This document shows positions 39,501-48,839 of a stretch of DNA of 64,000 bases, piece after piece. The stretch spans positions 7,566-71,565 of the forward strand of contig NW_004443720.1 of assembly GCF_000330505.1 (NCBI RefSeq), read 5' to 3'. Under the pieces are notes generated by a model. It was not told where the DNA came from. It did no database searches and worked only from the letters and a program-made list of their open reading frames with translations. The position numbers were made by a program, and so were the translations under genes. The number at the start of each line of letters is the position of its first letter. The first letter of the stretch is position 1. The DNA comes from Entamoeba invadens IP1 (Eukaryota; Evosea; Mastigamoebida; Endamoebidae).

Positions 39501-42283
39501 AAATGAGACGCCGAGTTGAATGGGACAGCTTTTCTCTCCAGACTACACAGAGCCTCGTGCTTATATTCACTTTCGTCCAAAGAGTCGTACGACACCATAG
39601 CAAAGTCCGGGTCGTCGCTTAAGACATCTTTAAGAATCAAGTTGACACGTGTGAACGTGTTTCCTTTAAGTTCCATAACAAACGCAGCGAGCATCTCTTT
39701 GTTGGAGTCCATTCTCATGAGTTCTTCCGTTGTGAATGTGTAGTCCCATTGTAACATTGATATAACACGACCATCAGATAACATGTCATACGGTGAAAGT
39801 GTGTATTGTGGTATTTCTTTCACTGGGAATGGCATCTTATCACTCATTGGAGCATATGTCGTCTTCATTAAAGCTTCATAGAGTTCCTTCATTTCACACG
39901 TCTCGACTTCTTCCATTTGTATTGGAATTTTACTCTCAACGGCTTTGATCTCCAGTTCGTCGTCCCACGTATCAATTTTTAACATCTGTTTCATCCAATT
40001 CTGTGGAGGGTCGACTGTCAGTTTTGACATTATTAAATCGAAAATAGGAAGATAGATAACAAGTTGGACTAGTTCGAGAAGTCGTGGAGTGATTTCCGAT
40101 TCGACACCTCCTATGATTTCAAGTCGAGTTAATTCATGTGAAAGGCCCATTTGTTCTGCTTCTTTTAATATATTTTCCGTTGGGTTATTCATGAAGTAGA
40201 CTTTAATCAAATGTTCGACACTTTTGGGACATTTAAAACGATTGTAATACACAGCTTCTTTGTTACTAACCGTTTGGCACCGTTCGATGTAATTAATGAT
40301 TCCTTCTTTGTCTCCATGAATGAGTAAATACTCCAAACTATTCACACCATCCACAGAAACACCTTCTTCTTGAAGTAATTTACACCGTTCGACATCTTCT
40401 GTTGATGTAAAAGTGTCAATGGAAAGACTGAGTTTATTTCCTTTGATGTTATCGACTTTATCAATCGAAGCAATGTTCTCTGCCATTTTCTGGTTATACG
40501 AAATCCCATATTTCTGCATTGTGTCTGATGACATATCCCCATAGATAGGCTCCTCTCCCCTCACATTGTTTTTCATACAGATGAAGTAAACTGTTTCATT
40601 CTTTTCTTCTCGACACGCCGAGAAGTACTTCTTCTTATCTTCTGTTATTTCAAAATCAATTTCTAACATCTTTTTAAGCTCTTTGCGAACATCACAACAA
40701 TTCGTTTTATTAAAAACTTCTTTCAAGACACTCACAACATCTTTATATCCAAGTCGAATGAGAAGATGGATCGCCGCACGAACATCATTCGCTAATATAA
40801 GCTGATACACAAACTTCATTCCATACTCTTTCACTTCTTCACGACTCATCCCATACTTCTTCATTATATCCGCAAAGTTCCCATTCTTCAATGACTCGAC
40901 TAGACCAAGCCACCCTCTTTCAATCACCTTCCCAAAGTTCCCCGATTTCCTCAAATTCTCTTGTTGAACCATTTTGACGTTCTCGAGCTTCATCACCATA
41001 TCCTCTTGCAATAGTATGGCTTCAACATACTTCCTTTGCATCGCTGAAGTTTTCGAAATGAATTCCGGGCTCTTGTTATGAATGTATTTCACAACACATT
41101 GCAGCCCAATCTCGGAAATCATCGAGAGATCTCGATAATACATTTTCTTCTCAACCCCCGAGTCGTAATATTTTTCTACCATTTGAATGATCTCTGGAAT
41201 TTGATCCTCGCGCATTTCAAGAAGAAGTCGCTTAGCTTCGTCGACGTGTAAATTGCGCATCGCATTTTCAAATTCGACCATCTTTCGATCTGCATACTTC
41301 AACACGTCGTTGTTCTCAACAAGTTTGTTCCACCCAAATTCAAAGCCGGAAGACACCATTCCGCGCAAAACACTTTCGACTTGCAAATTGTGGATGTAAC
41401 ACACAACTTTGTTATCTTCAAGAACCATCATCGACCCACAATTTCCTGAATACAAATAAGTTGCTGACTTGATATTGGAACTAATAAGTGGCTTCTCTTG
41501 TGTGTTTTCTATATTAAAGATTTCCACCGAGTCTTTGCAGATACAGAGTAATGAGGTTTTCGAGAGGAAGATGTGATTCACATGTTCCACGTTGAATGTT
41601 ATCGACGAGTTCTGGAACACTGCAGCGACTTGGAAGAAGTCGTTGACTTCATGTAATTTCATTGAAGTCATTTGCTTTGAATTGACGTTATGGAACACAA
41701 CAACGGACGTGTCATACAAAAACGCGAAGTACTCCAAATCGGCGGTGAATGAAAAGGTCTTGGGAAGACTTTTGAGGAAGTCTAAAGTGACAGAGAAACA
41801 CGGCATTCGTGGGATGAAGAGGTGCAATTTCTTATCCATTGTTAAGACCGCAAAGATGTAATTTAAAGAGGAGTGCAATGCGTAGTTCTTTATTGGGGAT
41901 AACATTGCGGGACGTAATTGATTGTTATATCCAATAACATCCAATCGATATGGTCGAAATATACAAACGATGAAGGAGTCGATCGAAGGGTGAAGGATGA
42001 GTTTTTCATCAGACAATGATTCGGTAATGGTTTGATCAATTCCATTGAATTGGTGGAATATAATAGATGTCTTTGTATAGTAAACAACACCCTCACTTCT
42101 ATTTAACACTACAGATATGAAACCCTTAACACCTTCTATTTGAGTCACTTGTAAAGTTAAAAGGTTTTGAAGACAAAGTGTTGTGTCTTGTAAGGAACAT
42201 AAATGTGTATTCAATGGTGTCACTTCACTGTTTGGCTTTGCTTCAAATTGTAAAGTGGACAAAACAAGACGTGTGTGGGACAT
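36566..42283 (-). CDS. spatacsin-like (SPG11 family) giant protein, about 1905 aa
   Basis: Minus strand. The first in-frame ATG is 42283 (MSHTRLVLSTLQFEAK); the frame is open about 25 codons further without any ATG, so a small upstream exon cannot be excluded. The N-terminal third has beta-rich, WD-like segments and the rest is helical. The last 300 residues resemble the Spatacsin_C domain: a DCYTVLNTSMEGGMFYF block, then a block of the type YWANQCVNYIGILSLQIYF, then DDAYMFATFYNLFEPLKWSK and ALYHQCITSNNLTYLNAWL. In other eukaryotes spatacsin works with spastizin and AP-5 at late endosomes and lysosomes. The assignment rests on C-terminal pattern recognition; length (human about 2440 aa) is somewhat short but compatible. 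Confidence 0.65.
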   Translation of the reverse strand: MSHTRLVLSTLQFEAKPNSEVTPLNTHLCSLQDTTLCLQNLLTLQVTQIEGVKGFISVVLNRSEGVVYYTKTSIIFHQFNGIDQTITESLSDEKLILHPSIDSFIVCIFRPYRLDVIGYNNQLRPAMLSPIKNYALHSSLNYIFAVLTMDKKLHLFIPRMPCFSVTLDFLKSLPKTFSFTADLEYFAFLYDTSVVVFHNVNSKQMTSMKLHEVNDFFQVAAVFQNSSITFNVEHVNHIFLSKTSLLCICKDSVEIFNIENTQEKPLISSNIKSATYLYSGNCGSMMVLEDNKVVCYIHNLQVESVLRGMVSSGFEFGWNKLVENNDVLKYADRKMVEFENAMRNLHVDEAKRLLLEMREDQIPEIIQMVEKYYDSGVEKKMYYRDLSMISEIGLQCVVKYIHNKSPEFISKTSAMQRKYVEAILLQEDMVMKLENVKMVQQENLRKSGNFGKVIERGWLGLVESLKNGNFADIMKKYGMSREEVKEYGMKFVYQLILANDVRAAIHLLIRLGYKDVVSVLKEVFNKTNCCDVRKELKKMLEIDFEITEDKKKYFSACREEKNETVYFICMKNNVRGEEPIYGDMSSDTMQKYGISYNQKMAENIASIDKVDNIKGNKLSLSIDTFTSTEDVERCKLLQEEGVSVDGVNSLEYLLIHGDKEGIINYIERCQTVSNKEAVYYNRFKCPKSVEHLIKVYFMNNPTENILKEAEQMGLSHELTRLEIIGGVESEITPRLLELVQLVIYLPIFDLIMSKLTVDPPQNWMKQMLKIDTWDDELEIKAVESKIPIQMEEVETCEMKELYEALMKTTYAPMSDKMPFPVKEIPQYTLSPYDMLSDGRVISMLQWDYTFTTEELMRMDSNKEMLAAFVMELKGNTFTRVNLILKDVLSDDPDFAMVSYDSLDESEYKHEALCSLERKAVPFNSASHLRNFLGNKWGEGVSLRQLDLISESENLIGLFEFGDQHGYSIGQVDKSIRDNWPETPIKSHIISIDSEINDKKSLGVVIEGFSNETESGVNYMNWVFIDKSDSEQSLLRYLESIIAGKTLKSAGQYTNLERSSIEGNLLKAIATLLSDNFSCENVIQGLYFFDPTNPLIPFMKILKGVSVALFGQMNDLRRDFENAFKRTWGIGSDEFLVQVMLSSVEQFCESFSKLSDSVMRLVKELEQIANLPAVVKRCLQNKKAIIEVIEKHNLSNKLTCLSKNEEVVNLLIETGSYVDAHDFAMKFVPDNMFLPVIAEISMELKKRNWSEDEKWEKIDQIVQKRQSRPIDAGEYYYKEAVKLHDKEDYETNYQTIANRVLTVLQLSKDWFTKMVEKDAMEGLKKVEKMRHIYEESKMRNIAAVSIEKPKESSVYYLTNRGDYTPAMLMNEKLNCPEMRVFKQVYEFVVNENNYSMTLTEGLEHLDVLVKGALKIARGLELMKMRYTVIHKYYEEKLTILALLRDSSAFASKRLDVLSAICGVQTLKKYSIKLTHWPVIFEEAKKFIEWEGLTDEEIVPLMCKIYIDVAEDVKPISINGYPSNIIKSFLGLLKDPTRIVELLLSHCELSNDYFVVMECFACCYFAGEMTTHSEVVKTTIETIYKVIDQLLLPQNISSLLRFAVKTKTLPEFVIKQDEECVSLPKMLLQRVFNNNIDHQQVIPSIEEKSCFENLIYYISDLNEVQKTPNLDFHSNYEEVFSDCYTVLNTSMEGGMFYFEKAKKVVTEFINEMTNVTKTTPPIYMWYAQFVEALKGFARAIGFFRNQEEYYWANQCVNYIGILSLQIYFDNVQLIGLTQDKAQHQLVYFSSFDDAYMFATFYNLFEPLKWSKALYHQCITSNNLTYLNAWLNAFTLDKPTLTDILEQRERDEKSSPKRKDVQQWDVFLSKIRSVSPSLLYFCQSRPLTKTLTSELKIAINAAFKRSKK

Positions 42284-42792
42284 CTCTGATTTTGAAGTTG
42301 AGAACTCAATTATTGAATCAATTCGAGGAGAATCAATTTGAAGGCGTTTTTTCTTCAAAGAAATGACTTCTCGAAGAATACATTGGAACTTTTTTGATAA
42401 TTCCCATGGTCTTAGATTACTACATAGTATGGTTTATTTGTAATTTGTTTATAGTTTAAGATTTTTGATGGTTTTGGATATTTTAGTTCTTTTCAATTTT
42501 AAGGATCTTTTTTGTATTTTTATTCAATAATTATGGAAGATTTGTTAACTTTATTTTTAATAAACAAAATTATTATTATACATTTTTTTTTAAAGTGATA
42601 ATAACAATGAATTATTTGTATTAGTTAATAATAATACTTATATAAATTATGTTAAAAATTAAAAGTTGTTAAAATTTATTACTTATAAATTATAGAAAAA
42701 AATAATTTAAATCTTTTTTCAAATTAAATAATATTCTAAGAATTTTAACTATTGATTACAATTTATAAAGCTAAATAATAATATAACTAAGT
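42284..42792. other. AT-rich intergenic region before the tRNA genes
   Basis: Includes the promoter side of the 1.9-kaa gene. No additional gene was recognised. Confidence 0.5.
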
Positions 42793-42865
42793 GCCTTCCT
42801 AGCTCAGTCAATAGAGCGTGCGGCTTTTAACCGTAAGGTCGGGGTTTCGAGCCCCTCGGGGGGCG
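42793..42865 (+). tRNA. tRNA-Lys (anticodon TTT)
   Basis: 73-nt cloverleaf. The acceptor GCCTTCC pairs with GGGGGGC plus discriminator G (with G-U pairs). The D arm is GCTC...GAGC, the anticodon loop CTTTTAA with anticodon TTT, and the T loop TTCGAGC. No intron. A T-run follows (GTTTTTTC), the usual Pol III stop. The T stem includes one or two weak pairs. Confidence 0.92.
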
Positions 42866-42939
42866 TTTTTTCACTTTTTATTGTTTGATAATATTCATTA
42901 TTTAAGTTATAAACAGTAAAACCTATTATATTTCAAGAA

Positions 42940-43010
42940 GCATTTGTGGTCTAAGGGCAGAATTCCACCCTTCCAAGGTGGAGATCCGGGTTCGAGTCCC
43001 GGCAAATGCA
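42940..43010 (+). tRNA. tRNA-Gly (anticodon TCC)
   Basis: 71-nt cloverleaf. The acceptor GCATTTG pairs perfectly with CAAATGC, with discriminator A. The anticodon stem is CCACC/GGTGG with loop CTTCCAA (anticodon TCC), and the T arm CCGGG-TTCGAGT-CCCGG. Followed by TTTTTG (Pol III stop). 74 bp downstream of tRNA-Lys on the same strand. Confidence 0.95.
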
Positions 43011-44607
43011 TTTTTGTTTAATAATTGATTTTGTGATAATTTTTAAAAAAAGAATGGGTTTCAAAATGACAGTTGTTAGATTTTAAATAACATGTGATTT
43101 CGGTTTAAACAACTTAAATCATTAAATTGTCTTCTAATTGTTTGTTACAACAATTTTGAGATAATGATTGTAGTATCTTTTTATTTAATTTAAATTGATA
43201 TTACAAGTGTTAATTTGTACAAAAAAATTTGTGTTTAATTTATTTATTATGAAATGAAAGACAAACAACAATACCAGTTTCTAATTCAAAAATAAAAATA
43301 ACATTTAGTTGCTTTAACTATTTTGAATGGTTTGTAACATTTTATTTTTGAAAAATAAAAATTCCAAATCAATTTAAGTGATAAATTGACTGTGTGTTCT
43401 ATATTGAGAAAACAGTGTGGATGACTCAAACTACAACTCAATGAAAAAACAATTTAAATGTTTTTTTGAGCTATTTAAATGTATAATTCAATCTTTATAA
43501 CGACCTCAATTGGGTTTATAAAATAAGTCGAGAAAATTGAATTAATACAAATTCTATAAAAGTCAGTCAAAAGAATCCAAGAGTAATTCTATTTTTTTAA
43601 GTGAAAGAAATTTAAGACATCATGAATGTATTAGCAGTGTTGAAGTTACATCAGTTGGACAACATCTTTATCATGATTAATAATGTGTTAATACATAATT
43701 GTGATAGTACTCGCCTTTTGTTTTATGATTTTAATTATTTCCCTTGTTATTATTCTTATTCAAAAGCCGTCGGTATATCTGTTTGATTATGAACAAGTAA
43801 CATAAGAGTTATAAATTTATTTCAATTACTTAGTAGATATTTAAATATCAAAATGGAATAGCATTTTTCGTGTAAAAATTAAATGGCATTTTGCTTTCAA
43901 ATTATTGACTATTGATTGATTGTTTCTAAAACTTGAAACCAATAAAGTTGGAAAATGAGTGTCTCATTAAAAAAATATGAAAATGGATTGTTTTATTAAT
44001 ACTCTTTTTTATTATACGCATTAAATTCAAAACATTATGACTAATTGTTTTCAAATAAAATAAAACTACACGAAAGTTGTCAGTCATGCTTTAATTATAT
44101 TATGTGAAACCAAATAATTGTTAAAGAATTAAAAACTTTTTGAACTTTAAGGTTTGTTCATTGGTTTAGGCAAACAAATCGAAAAAAAGACATGAAATAC
44201 TTTTTTATTTTGAAGTTTCTTTTTGTCATCAATAAATAACAAAAAACGACTACTATTCCCAATAACCCGTAAAAATATGGGTTGTGGAAGAATATTGTCA
44301 GTGAGTAGTGAAACAAGGACAAAGTATTAAACATAATGATACAATGTACTATTATTATGTGTATCAAATAAAACCAGGGTGCTCTTTATTAAAATATAAT
44401 TTGGAATATTAAACACAATCCAAAAATACGTTTTGATTCACCAACTATTCGAAGAGATGGTTTTGATAATTTGATATAAAAGAAGTGGGTAGTTGTTTTA
44501 TTAGTAATAAAATATAGTTAACGATATTATAATAAATGGTATAAATTATACAGGGGTGTATATCATTACTCCTTTATTATAAAAAGAGTTTCACATCTTA
44601 ATTAATC
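43011..44607. other. AT-rich region with a possible small hydrophobic ORF at 43622-43786
   Basis: A 54-codon frame starts MNVLAVLKLHQLDN. Another frame over 43700-43800 encodes a strongly hydrophobic stretch (IVIVLAFCFMILIISLVIIL) followed by a short polar tail and a stop. Together they might be pieces of one tiny membrane-protein gene split by an intron or frameshift, but no splice pair keeps frame. The rest is featureless. Confidence 0.25.
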
Positions 44608-44909
44608 ATGTCAAAATTGTCAACGATGAGTGTGGTGAAACATACTTCTTTAATTTTGAAAGAAGATGAATCAAAGAAAAATCAGTTTGCGCACAGACCG
44701 TCTCGCAAATCTCTTGAAAGAGAATTAATCGTTACATCTCCACGAAGAACTATATACACCCGTTACTCAAAAAGTGTATTATTACACCTGAGAGATTTTT
44801 GATTGTGCAAGAAAACAGTATTGTGTCGGTATATTGTAAATATTGTTTTGTTCTATTTGTTGTCGCAACAACTATTGTGATATTAATAATTATAGCTATT
44901 ATCAAATAG
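44608..44909 (+). CDS. small tail-anchored membrane protein, apparently frameshifted
   Basis: ATG at 44608 (MSKLSTMSVVKHTSLILK) opens 64 codons rich in Ser, Arg and Lys (PSRKSLERELIV.SPRR). This frame stops at 44800. The neighbouring frame, open across the same point, continues ITPERFLIVQENSIVSVYC and then a single hydrophobic segment (FVLFVVATTIVILIIIAII) with K and a stop at 44907-44909, a classic C-terminal anchor. One indel near 44760-44790 would join them into about 100 aa with a basic cytosolic part. No family recognised. A sequencing error or real pseudogene cannot be separated. Confidence 0.45.
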
Positions 44910-45131
44910 TAAGTTATAATTAATTATTCCATTATTAAGTTAAAGTATGGAGTCAAATCTATTGTGTAAAAATTCACCAATCATACTATATTTATATTGT
45001 TAAAAATACTATAAATAATAATTAGTTCAATAGTAATATAAATATAGATATTATGATACTTCAAAATGGCAAATAACACAAAATAAAAAATGTTATTTCA
45101 AAAGTCAAGAACTTGAAAACATATTATTTGA

Positions 45132-47094
45132 ATGAAGATAATAACACTGTTTTTTGTACTTACAATTTCGAGTGCTGTGACATACGACGATTTAAAGGCA
45201 CAGCTTGCGAAAGGCGATTTGGAGATTCAAGAACTTCGTGAAAAGGTTATTGACGTTCTACAAAAAGGTACTCCAGAGAATTTGCCGACGGAAGAGAGAA
45301 TGAAGTGTTTATCCGGGCCAGAGACATCTGCAGTCAAATATTCGAAAATTGCGGCGGAACGAGTCGAAAGTGCTGCAATAACAAAATCTAAAACATTTTT
45401 TAACGAAGGAGAAAATGACTACGAGAACAAAGTCGACCACTTTATCGACTCGTTGAAGTACAAGGCATACATGACAACACTCTCATTACTAGTGGAGAAG
45501 TCAAAGAATGGCCCGATAGATGAAAAGGAGTCAATGAGAACTGTTGGCATAGTCGTGAATCGAACATTAAATGAAGCGAAGAAAGAAGATGGGGTTGATA
45601 AGTACATTCAACTTGAGAAAGAACAAGAACGACTTGTCAAAGAACGATTGACACTTTTGTATGCCCGTGAGGAATTGAATGATCAAGTCATGTTGAATAA
45701 GATTGAGGCATTGCTCTATTCATATCAATTAGAAAAGAAATTAAGCGAGTTAAAACAAGAGAAGAGAAGTGTTCATTCAAGCAAGAAGGTAGAAGATGTC
45801 AAGAAACACGGAAAGAAATACATTGAAAAGGTCAGAGAAGTTGAGAAGAAAGAAGAAAAGATCAAGACGATTAAAAGGAGTGCTGCTCTTTCGAAAAAGG
45901 AAGTCAAGAAAACGGAAAAGTTTGTTGAAAAGATCGAAAAGAAATTGCAGAAGATCGAACAGATGAAACACATTGAAGACAAAAAAGATGCGCAGAAGGA
46001 TAAAGTACTTGACACCATCGAAACACCAAAATGTGAGAAAAGGATAATATCACACAGAATGGAACACTTCCAAGAACAAACTATTTCACTGATACAAANN
46101 NNNNNNNNNNNNNNNNNNNNNNNNNNNNNNNNNNNNNNNNNNNNNNNNNNNNNNNNNNNNNNNNNNNNNNNNNNNNNNNNNNNNNNNNNNNNNNNNNNAT
46201 TCACTGAATACAAAAAATACAACGAATACAACAAACTTGAGTGTGAATGCAACGCATGGCGTAAAACAAAGTTCGTTACAAAACTTAACACTTCCGGAAA
46301 TCAAAAGAAACAATTCGACACTTTTAAAGAACGCAACAAATACAAATCAGACGACAAATACAACAACTTTGAATCAAAAAGTCGATACGGACGGGATACC
46401 GATCCCACAACCAATCAACTATAATTTAACTCGTGAAATGAAAGCGAATGCAGTGAAGCCGGTGTTTTCTTTTAGAACAATAGAGAATGCCAAAAAGAAT
46501 GTGAAAAAGGCGGTTCAAGCACAAAAGAAGGAAATGAAGAAAGTTGCAATCAAAGTGAATTCAAATGGCACACCAAACAAAACAAAGAGTTTGAAGAAAC
46601 ACGTGAAAAGCATTACAAAGACGACACACAAAATCATCCATGGAGTGGAAAAGATGACTGATAACAATATCAAAACGATCTTTGGAGTAAAGAGAACTAA
46701 CAAGGAGTTGATGGCTCAAAAAATCCTCCACCAGAAGTTGCAAGTCCAAAAGTCGAATGGCGTCATTGGTAATGCACAAAAAGAGGCAGAAAAGCAAGCA
46801 ACTTTTGCTATCAAACGAGCGAAAAATCAAAACATCAAACAAATTCAAAAGGCCGGGAAAAAGGCCGAAAAGAAGGCCGAAATCAAAGCACACCTCCTTG
46901 GTCTCAATGAGCAACAGAAAGTTAAATTGATCACTAAGGAAAAGCAAAAGGCCATCGGTAAAGCAGAAAAGATCGCACTCAAGAACGTCAAGAAAGTCGT
47001 AAAAGAAGAAAATCAAAAGGCTCAAAACATCGTGGGGAAAACCTCAATGAAAGAACTCAAAAAAATCGACAAAATCTCAAAAAGCAGCAAATGA
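45132..47094 (+). CDS. lysine-rich coiled-coil secretory protein, interrupted by an assembly gap
   Basis: ATG at 45132 starts a signal peptide (MKIITLFFVLTISSAVTYDD). The next 300 residues are charged and helical (KVREVEKKEEKIKTIKRSAA and similar) with scattered Cys. The frame enters 100 N at 46099. After the gap a different frame, open from 46201, reads SLNTKNTTNTTNLSVNATHG, a Thr/Asn-rich (N-glycosylatable) linker. It then continues 220 residues of Lys/Ala/Gln-rich helix to a stop at 47094. The frame difference is explained by the arbitrary gap length, so I treat both parts as one gene of at least 620 aa. The plus-strand frame running through the gap to 46424 is artificial. Function unknown; no membrane anchor at the end. 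Confidence 0.7.
46099..46198. other. assembly gap (100 N) in a repetitive part of the secretory coiled-coil gene
   Basis: Flanks read TTTCACTGATACAAA on the left and TTCACTGAATACAAA on the right. The shared block suggests a tandem repeat that broke the assembly. Confidence 0.9.
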
Positions 47095-47776
47095 GAAAAG
47101 TAAAATCAATTGGTTCGTTGTTGAATTATTATTTTTATTATATGTTTATAGTTATTTTATTATAATATTTACAAATATTTTCTTTTAAATAATAATTATT
47201 GCTTATTAAAATAAACTAAATAATAAATTCGTTTTTTTTTAATATTTAAAAAAAAAAGTATTTTTTTTTAACTATTCAAAAAATAATTTTAATTACTATT
47301 TTATTTAGTTTAGTTATATTATTTATTTAAACTATAGGTTATAAGTCAAAAACAATTAATTTTTATATAATAAAAATAATCATTATTTCTAAAAATACTT
47401 AAAAAAAATGAATTATAAATTGATAATATTGAGTAGTTATCAATATTCATTAACACGTTTTGCCTAATAAATAAAAAAGATCACAAATAATACAATTCGG
47501 CATTTTACTCTGATTATTACCAGTTATCAATTAACTATACATATCAAGTGAATGATTAATCCTAAAATGCTGTTAATCTTAAAGAACTTGCTTTAACTCA
47601 AAAAAGTCAAAAAAAAAGACTCCACGTGGATACTAAAAATGAATAACTATAAGTAATGATAAAAATGTTATAAATGAATTGTAAAATAATGGAGTTGTCT
47701 CCACGTTGTGAGATTGACCTCAAAAGGAAATTAGGCACATAAGAGAACGCAAAAAACTGGAAAATTCATTTGAATA
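47095..47776. other. AT-rich intergenic region upstream of the small Hsp gene
   Basis: No gene. Two CTCCACGT motifs (47623 and 47699) occur in the 160 bp before the Hsp20 start, a possible regulatory pair; no canonical heat-shock element could be assigned with confidence. Confidence 0.4.
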
Positions 47777-48265
47777 ATGGAATCACCAAAGCCTCAAGTA
47801 TCACTCACACCAGTCCCACCAGAAAAAAACAGTCAACAGCTCGCACGCCCAGAGCCAAAGTGGGTACACCTGTCACGTTATCTTTCCAAAACATCCAACA
47901 ACAAAGTGTTCATTGATCCAGAAGGTGTAGGGCACTTCAATTCAATGACTTGGGAACCACCTTGCGAGTTACTCGATTGTGGAACAACATACCTCTTGAA
48001 ATTCGAAGTCCCGGGTATTGATAAAAAGTCACTTTCATTGCAATACAGCAACAACTGGGTTATTGTTGCTGGAAACAAAGTCATGCCAAGCGAAGAGGGA
48101 GACTTTTGTTTCACTGAAATTTTGTATGGACAATTCAGAAGAGAGGTGCCAGTCCCTGTTGATGCAAGCAAAGACGGAATTAAGGCATATTATAATGAAG
48201 GTATCCTCTACGTCAAACTTATGAAGGTGTCCGAGTCGACTTGGGTGAATGTCGAAATTGTTTGA
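47777..48265 (+). CDS. small heat-shock protein (Hsp20/alpha-crystallin domain), 162 aa
   Basis: ATP-independent chaperone. Residues 1-55 are Pro/Ser-rich. The alpha-crystallin domain spans about 56-158: PPCELLDCGTTYLLKFEVPG (strands 2-3 with the typical vPG), KKSLSLQYSNNWVIVAGNK, FCFTEILYGQFRREVPVP (the ....g.F.R...LP element) and IKAYYNEGILYVKLMK (the A..nGvL.v.. element). The C-terminal I-x-I/V oligomerisation motif is reduced to a VEIV ending. Intronless, ATG at 47777. The length is normal for the family. Confidence 0.92.
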   Translation: MESPKPQVSLTPVPPEKNSQQLARPEPKWVHLSRYLSKTSNNKVFIDPEGVGHFNSMTWEPPCELLDCGTTYLLKFEVPGIDKKSLSLQYSNNWVIVAGNKVMPSEEGDFCFTEILYGQFRREVPVPVDASKDGIKAYYNEGILYVKLMKVSESTWVNVEIV

Positions 48266-48839
48266 ATTTATTGGCTTTGTTCTTCTATTCAATGAGTTCA
48301 ACTTTTTTGATTTTATAAAATGATTTATCTTATCTTAATATTATTATTATTAAACAAATAATCAGGCGTTTCCAAAATAATTATTGCCGAAAATGTGGTA
48401 TTATAACGTACGAATTTATAAGAGAAAATGAACTTTTTGGTTATGAAATGGTGACGTGGGTAATAAGGATTGTGATTTTGGAAACCTCTGCAAATAATTA
48501 ATAATAACTTATTATTTTACATATTTATTAGAAGTGAATTACTATTTTTGATTTATTAGAATTTATTATTCATTTTAATTAATTTAATAAAATGAAAGAT
48601 TGTATTTTCGGTATTTAAAAAATACAAAACTCAAAAGTAAATCATATCCACAAAACATTTTTCAAAAACCAAAGTAAAAGTTTTATTATAATGAATGGAA
48701 GAAATTAAAATTAACAACAAAGAAAAATACAAAACGAAGTGAGATGGACAAAGTGAGAGAAAGATGAGTGGTTGAGATTGAAGAGACGAAAGCAAAAGCA
48801 TAAATGCGAGAAAAATGAAGGAATAAAAATCGAGTTGTG
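48266..48839. other. AT-rich intergenic region
   Basis: No gene recognised. The last 200 bases become purine-rich before the TLC gene. Confidence 0.5.

Noticed and set aside
42913..42932. CAGTAAAACCTATTATA before tRNA-Gly, resembling the MITE end CAGTAAAACCTC
   Set aside because: Only the first 11 bases match and there is no inverted partner or TA duplication nearby.
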